From NCBI RefSeq assembly GCF_003026285.1, contig NZ_PYOD01000003.1, forward strand, positions 434,001 to 498,000: a stretch of DNA of 64,000 nucleotides, read 5' to 3'. Position 1 is the first letter of the stretch. Each line of letters opens with the position of its first letter. A model generated the notes under the pieces. The model was not told the DNA's origin, ran no database searches, and was given only the letters and a program-made list of their open reading frames with translations. Positions 61,946 to 64,000 of this stretch are shown piece after piece. Both the position numbers and the translations under genes were made by a program. The DNA comes from Photobacterium profundum (GTDB taxonomy: Bacteria; Pseudomonadota; Gammaproteobacteria; Enterobacterales; Vibrionaceae).

Positions 61946-64000
61946 ATGACAGATTGTGCTGTAAAACAATGTTGCTCAAGCAAGCAACCGATGCAAAATA
62001 CACCAATAAACGGTAAGTTCACAAACCACAAATTCCTAATCAGAGGGATGGACTGCGCTAGCTGTGCTATTAAAATTCAAAACGCTCTAGCCAACGTTGC
62101 CAAGGTTAAGCACGTTCGCGTTGCATTTGCCACTGAACGGTTATTTGTATCACTTGATGAAGATGCCGATCCAAGCCTGATACGCGAAACCGTTGAAAGC
62201 CTTGGATTCACCCTTTTAGACGCAAACGCGAAAGAAGAAGAAAAACCATTCTGGAAAGCCTATTCCACGTTTGTCCTACTAGCCTCACTAATGGCTATCT
62301 CAATCATTGTAATGCTTCTATTCCCTAGCATGGGAGAGCAAACATTCTTCATAGCAACAGCTATTGGCACACTGCCATTTGCAAAAAAATCCTTCAATCA
62401 AATGAAATCTGGTACTTGGTTTGGCATCGAGACACTAATGACAGTTGCTGCTTTAGGTGCGCTGTTTCTTGGTGAAAACATCGAAGCCGGTCTTGTTCTT
62501 CTCCTGTTCTCTCTAGGCGAAATGCTTGAAGGTTTTGCTGGACGAAAAGCCCGAGCTGGCATCAAAAGCCTGATGCAACTTACGCCTGATACCGTCACTC
62601 GCATTGTTGATGGAAAAAGAGAAAAAATCCAAGTTGAATTCGTGATCCCAGGAGAAATTATCGAAGTGCTTCCAGGTGATCGTATTCCCGTTGACGCAAC
62701 GATTCAGTCAAGTATCGGTACGTTTGATGAAAGTGCGCTTACTGGTGAATCAATTCCTGTAAATAGGAAGAAAGATGAAAAGGTAATGGCTGGATGCATG
62801 GTTGTAGATAAGCCTGTAACTCTCGTCGTTGAATCAGAACCAGGCAACAATGCAATAGACCGAATTATCACTCTTATTGAAGAAGCTGAAGAAAGTCGGG
62901 CTCCCATAGCACGAATGGTTGATAAATTCAGTTCATGGTATACACCACTTGTAATGGCTATAGCAGCTTTAGTTATGGTAGTTCCGCCTTTGTTCATGGG
63001 CGCAGAATGGATGCCTTGGGTTTATAAAGCACTAACACTTCTACTGATTGCTTGCCCATGTGCATTAGTTGTATCAATTCCAGCAGCTGTAACATCGGCA
63101 TTAACTTCTGCATCACGCTCCGGTGCATTAATTAAAGGTGGTGCTGCTCTTGAACAACTTAAGAACGTTAAAGTATTAGCATTTGATAAGACAGGAACAC
63201 TTACACAAGGAAAGCCAAAAGTAACAACTATCATTTCTTTAGCTGAAGATCGCAATGAACTACTTAAATTAGCAGCATCACTTGAGCAAGGATCAAGCCA
63301 TCCTCTAGCGAAGGCTATCATCGAACATTCTAAAGAGTATGGTATTGATCTAGTTGAACCTGAGACCATAAAAGTTATTAATGGTCGTGGAATTATCGGA
63401 AAGGTAGATAATCGAGAAATTTCAATCTTAGCACCACGATACGTTCATAGCTCTATCATGGATATGAATGAACTTAAAGAAACTGTTGAAGAAATCGAGT
63501 CACAAGGAAATACCGTGGTTGTTATCCTTGAAGGGATGGCCCCTCTAGGCATTATCGGAATGGCAGATACATTGCGAGAAGATGCGGTAGAAGCTATCAA
63601 TGATCTAAAGAAAATGGGGATAAGAAGTGTAATGCTAACAGGTGATAATCGCAGGGCTGCTGCTTCTATCGCTGGTCGCCTTGGTATTGACTATAAAGCT
63701 GAACTACTACCTGAAGATAAAGTGAAAGCAATTCAAGATCTGCAGCTTCAAAATTCTGGCGCGGTGGCTATGGTTGGCGACGGTATCAATGACGCCCCAG
63801 CTTTAAAAATGGCTGAACTTGGTATTGCTATGGGCAGAGGCAGTGATGTGGCATTAGAAACAGCCGATGCAGCCCTTACCCACGAAAAGCTAGTAAAGCT
63901 TCCTGTAATGATTAAGCTCTCCCAAAAAACAGCTAAAATCACACGACAGAATATCGCTCTAGCATTAGGTATTAACTCGTTTTTCTTGATAACAACCTTG
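61946..64000 (+). CDS. Heavy-metal-exporting P1B-type ATPase, ZntA-like (partial)
   Basis: At least 685 residues are visible; the frame runs off the right edge. Features in order are a Cys-rich tail (CAVKQCCSSKQ), an HMA metal-binding domain with GMDCASC (about 30-36), membrane helices, the phosphatase loop TGES near 268, the CPC metal site in IACPCALVV near 372, phosphorylation Asp in AFDKTGTLT near 413, and the hinge GDGINDAPA near 612. This is the ZntA type, exporting Zn, Cd or Pb divalent ions. The promoter just upstream is of the MerR type. GAGGG lies before the ATG. Confidence 0.92.
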   Translation, partial: MTDCAVKQCCSSKQPMQNTPINGKFTNHKFLIRGMDCASCAIKIQNALANVAKVKHVRVAFATERLFVSLDEDADPSLIRETVESLGFTLLDANAKEEEKPFWKAYSTFVLLASLMAISIIVMLLFPSMGEQTFFIATAIGTLPFAKKSFNQMKSGTWFGIETLMTVAALGALFLGENIEAGLVLLLFSLGEMLEGFAGRKARAGIKSLMQLTPDTVTRIVDGKREKIQVEFVIPGEIIEVLPGDRIPVDATIQSSIGTFDESALTGESIPVNRKKDEKVMAGCMVVDKPVTLVVESEPGNNAIDRIITLIEEAEESRAPIARMVDKFSSWYTPLVMAIAALVMVVPPLFMGAEWMPWVYKALTLLLIACPCALVVSIPAAVTSALTSASRSGALIKGGAALEQLKNVKVLAFDKTGTLTQGKPKVTTIISLAEDRNELLKLAASLEQGSSHPLAKAIIEHSKEYGIDLVEPETIKVINGRGIIGKVDNREISILAPRYVHSSIMDMNELKETVEEIESQGNTVVVILEGMAPLGIIGMADTLREDAVEAINDLKKMGIRSVMLTGDNRRAAASIAGRLGIDYKAELLPEDKVKAIQDLQLQNSGAVAMVGDGINDAPALKMAELGIAMGRGSDVALETADAALTHEKLVKLPVMIKLSQKTAKITRQNIALALGINSFFLITTL

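Overview
The window looks like chromosomal DNA of a marine Vibrionaceae bacterium, most likely Photobacterium or a close relative. This is inferred from overall gene character: AT-rich DNA, a DUF3392 protein, CheV, a ToxR/CadC-type membrane regulator, a cold-type acyl desaturase, and a 'proteobacterial dedicated sortase' two-component system. The mix of transporters, orphan regulators and small hypothetical genes would suit a second chromosome, but nothing in the sequence proves that. No rRNA, tRNA, CRISPR array, complete insertion sequence or prophage was seen.

Layout. 1-7.4 kb: a flippase-like membrane protein (cut by the window edge), a DOPA-dioxygenase-like protein, an EamA/VOC gene pair, a PhzF-like protein, aspartoacylase, the ribosome-rescue factor ArfB, DUF3392 and an M20 peptidase. 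7.4-11.2 kb: a CYTH protein, then a coupled PhnD-type ABC importer operon whose ATPase carries a frameshift. 11.3-15 kb: an opine-dehydrogenase-family enzyme, a YfcC transporter and an opine-type LysR regulator. 15.3-21.2 kb: an isochorismatase-like hydrolase, an orphan DmsC-like membrane anchor, an MFS pump with a divergent LysR gene, nagA and a small membrane protein. 21.7-25.9 kb: one giant fused formate dehydrogenase, followed by cheV. 27.4-34.9 kb: a subclass B1 metallo-beta-lactamase, pdsO with two small downstream genes, pdsR-pdsS (no sortase or sortase target in view), a three-gene operon of tiny membrane proteins, and other small proteins.

35-41.5 kb: an ArnT-like glycosyltransferase, a GtrB-like transferase, a two-component system, GtrA and a DUF368 polyprenyl-phosphate transporter. 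This reads as a lipid-linked-sugar envelope-modification island. 41.6-49.3 kb: a SCO1-type protein with a membrane partner, the outer-membrane lipoprotein Lpp beside an L,D-transpeptidase, a fatty-acid desaturase, a small outer-membrane-like protein and the periplasmic methionine-sulfoxide repair pair msrP-msrQ. 49.5-62 kb: hypotheticals, a NUDIX protein, an HdeD protein, an RND efflux pair, a frameshifted DUF3313 lipoprotein, a universal stress protein, a membrane-bound wHTH regulator, a gene split by an in-frame amber codon, and a methyltransferase/YjaB-like acetyltransferase pair. 62-64 kb: a ZntA-type metal-exporting P-type ATPase behind a textbook MerR-family promoter, cut by the right edge.

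Several genes act together on the cell envelope: sugar transfer to undecaprenyl phosphate, Lpp anchoring, desaturation, MsrPQ repair, RND efflux and the Pds signalling pair. Three genes carry clear single-site lesions (ABC ATPase, DUF3313 lipoprotein, amber-split gene). These are either recent pseudogenes or sequence errors. All family assignments come from reading motifs by eye; no database search was run.
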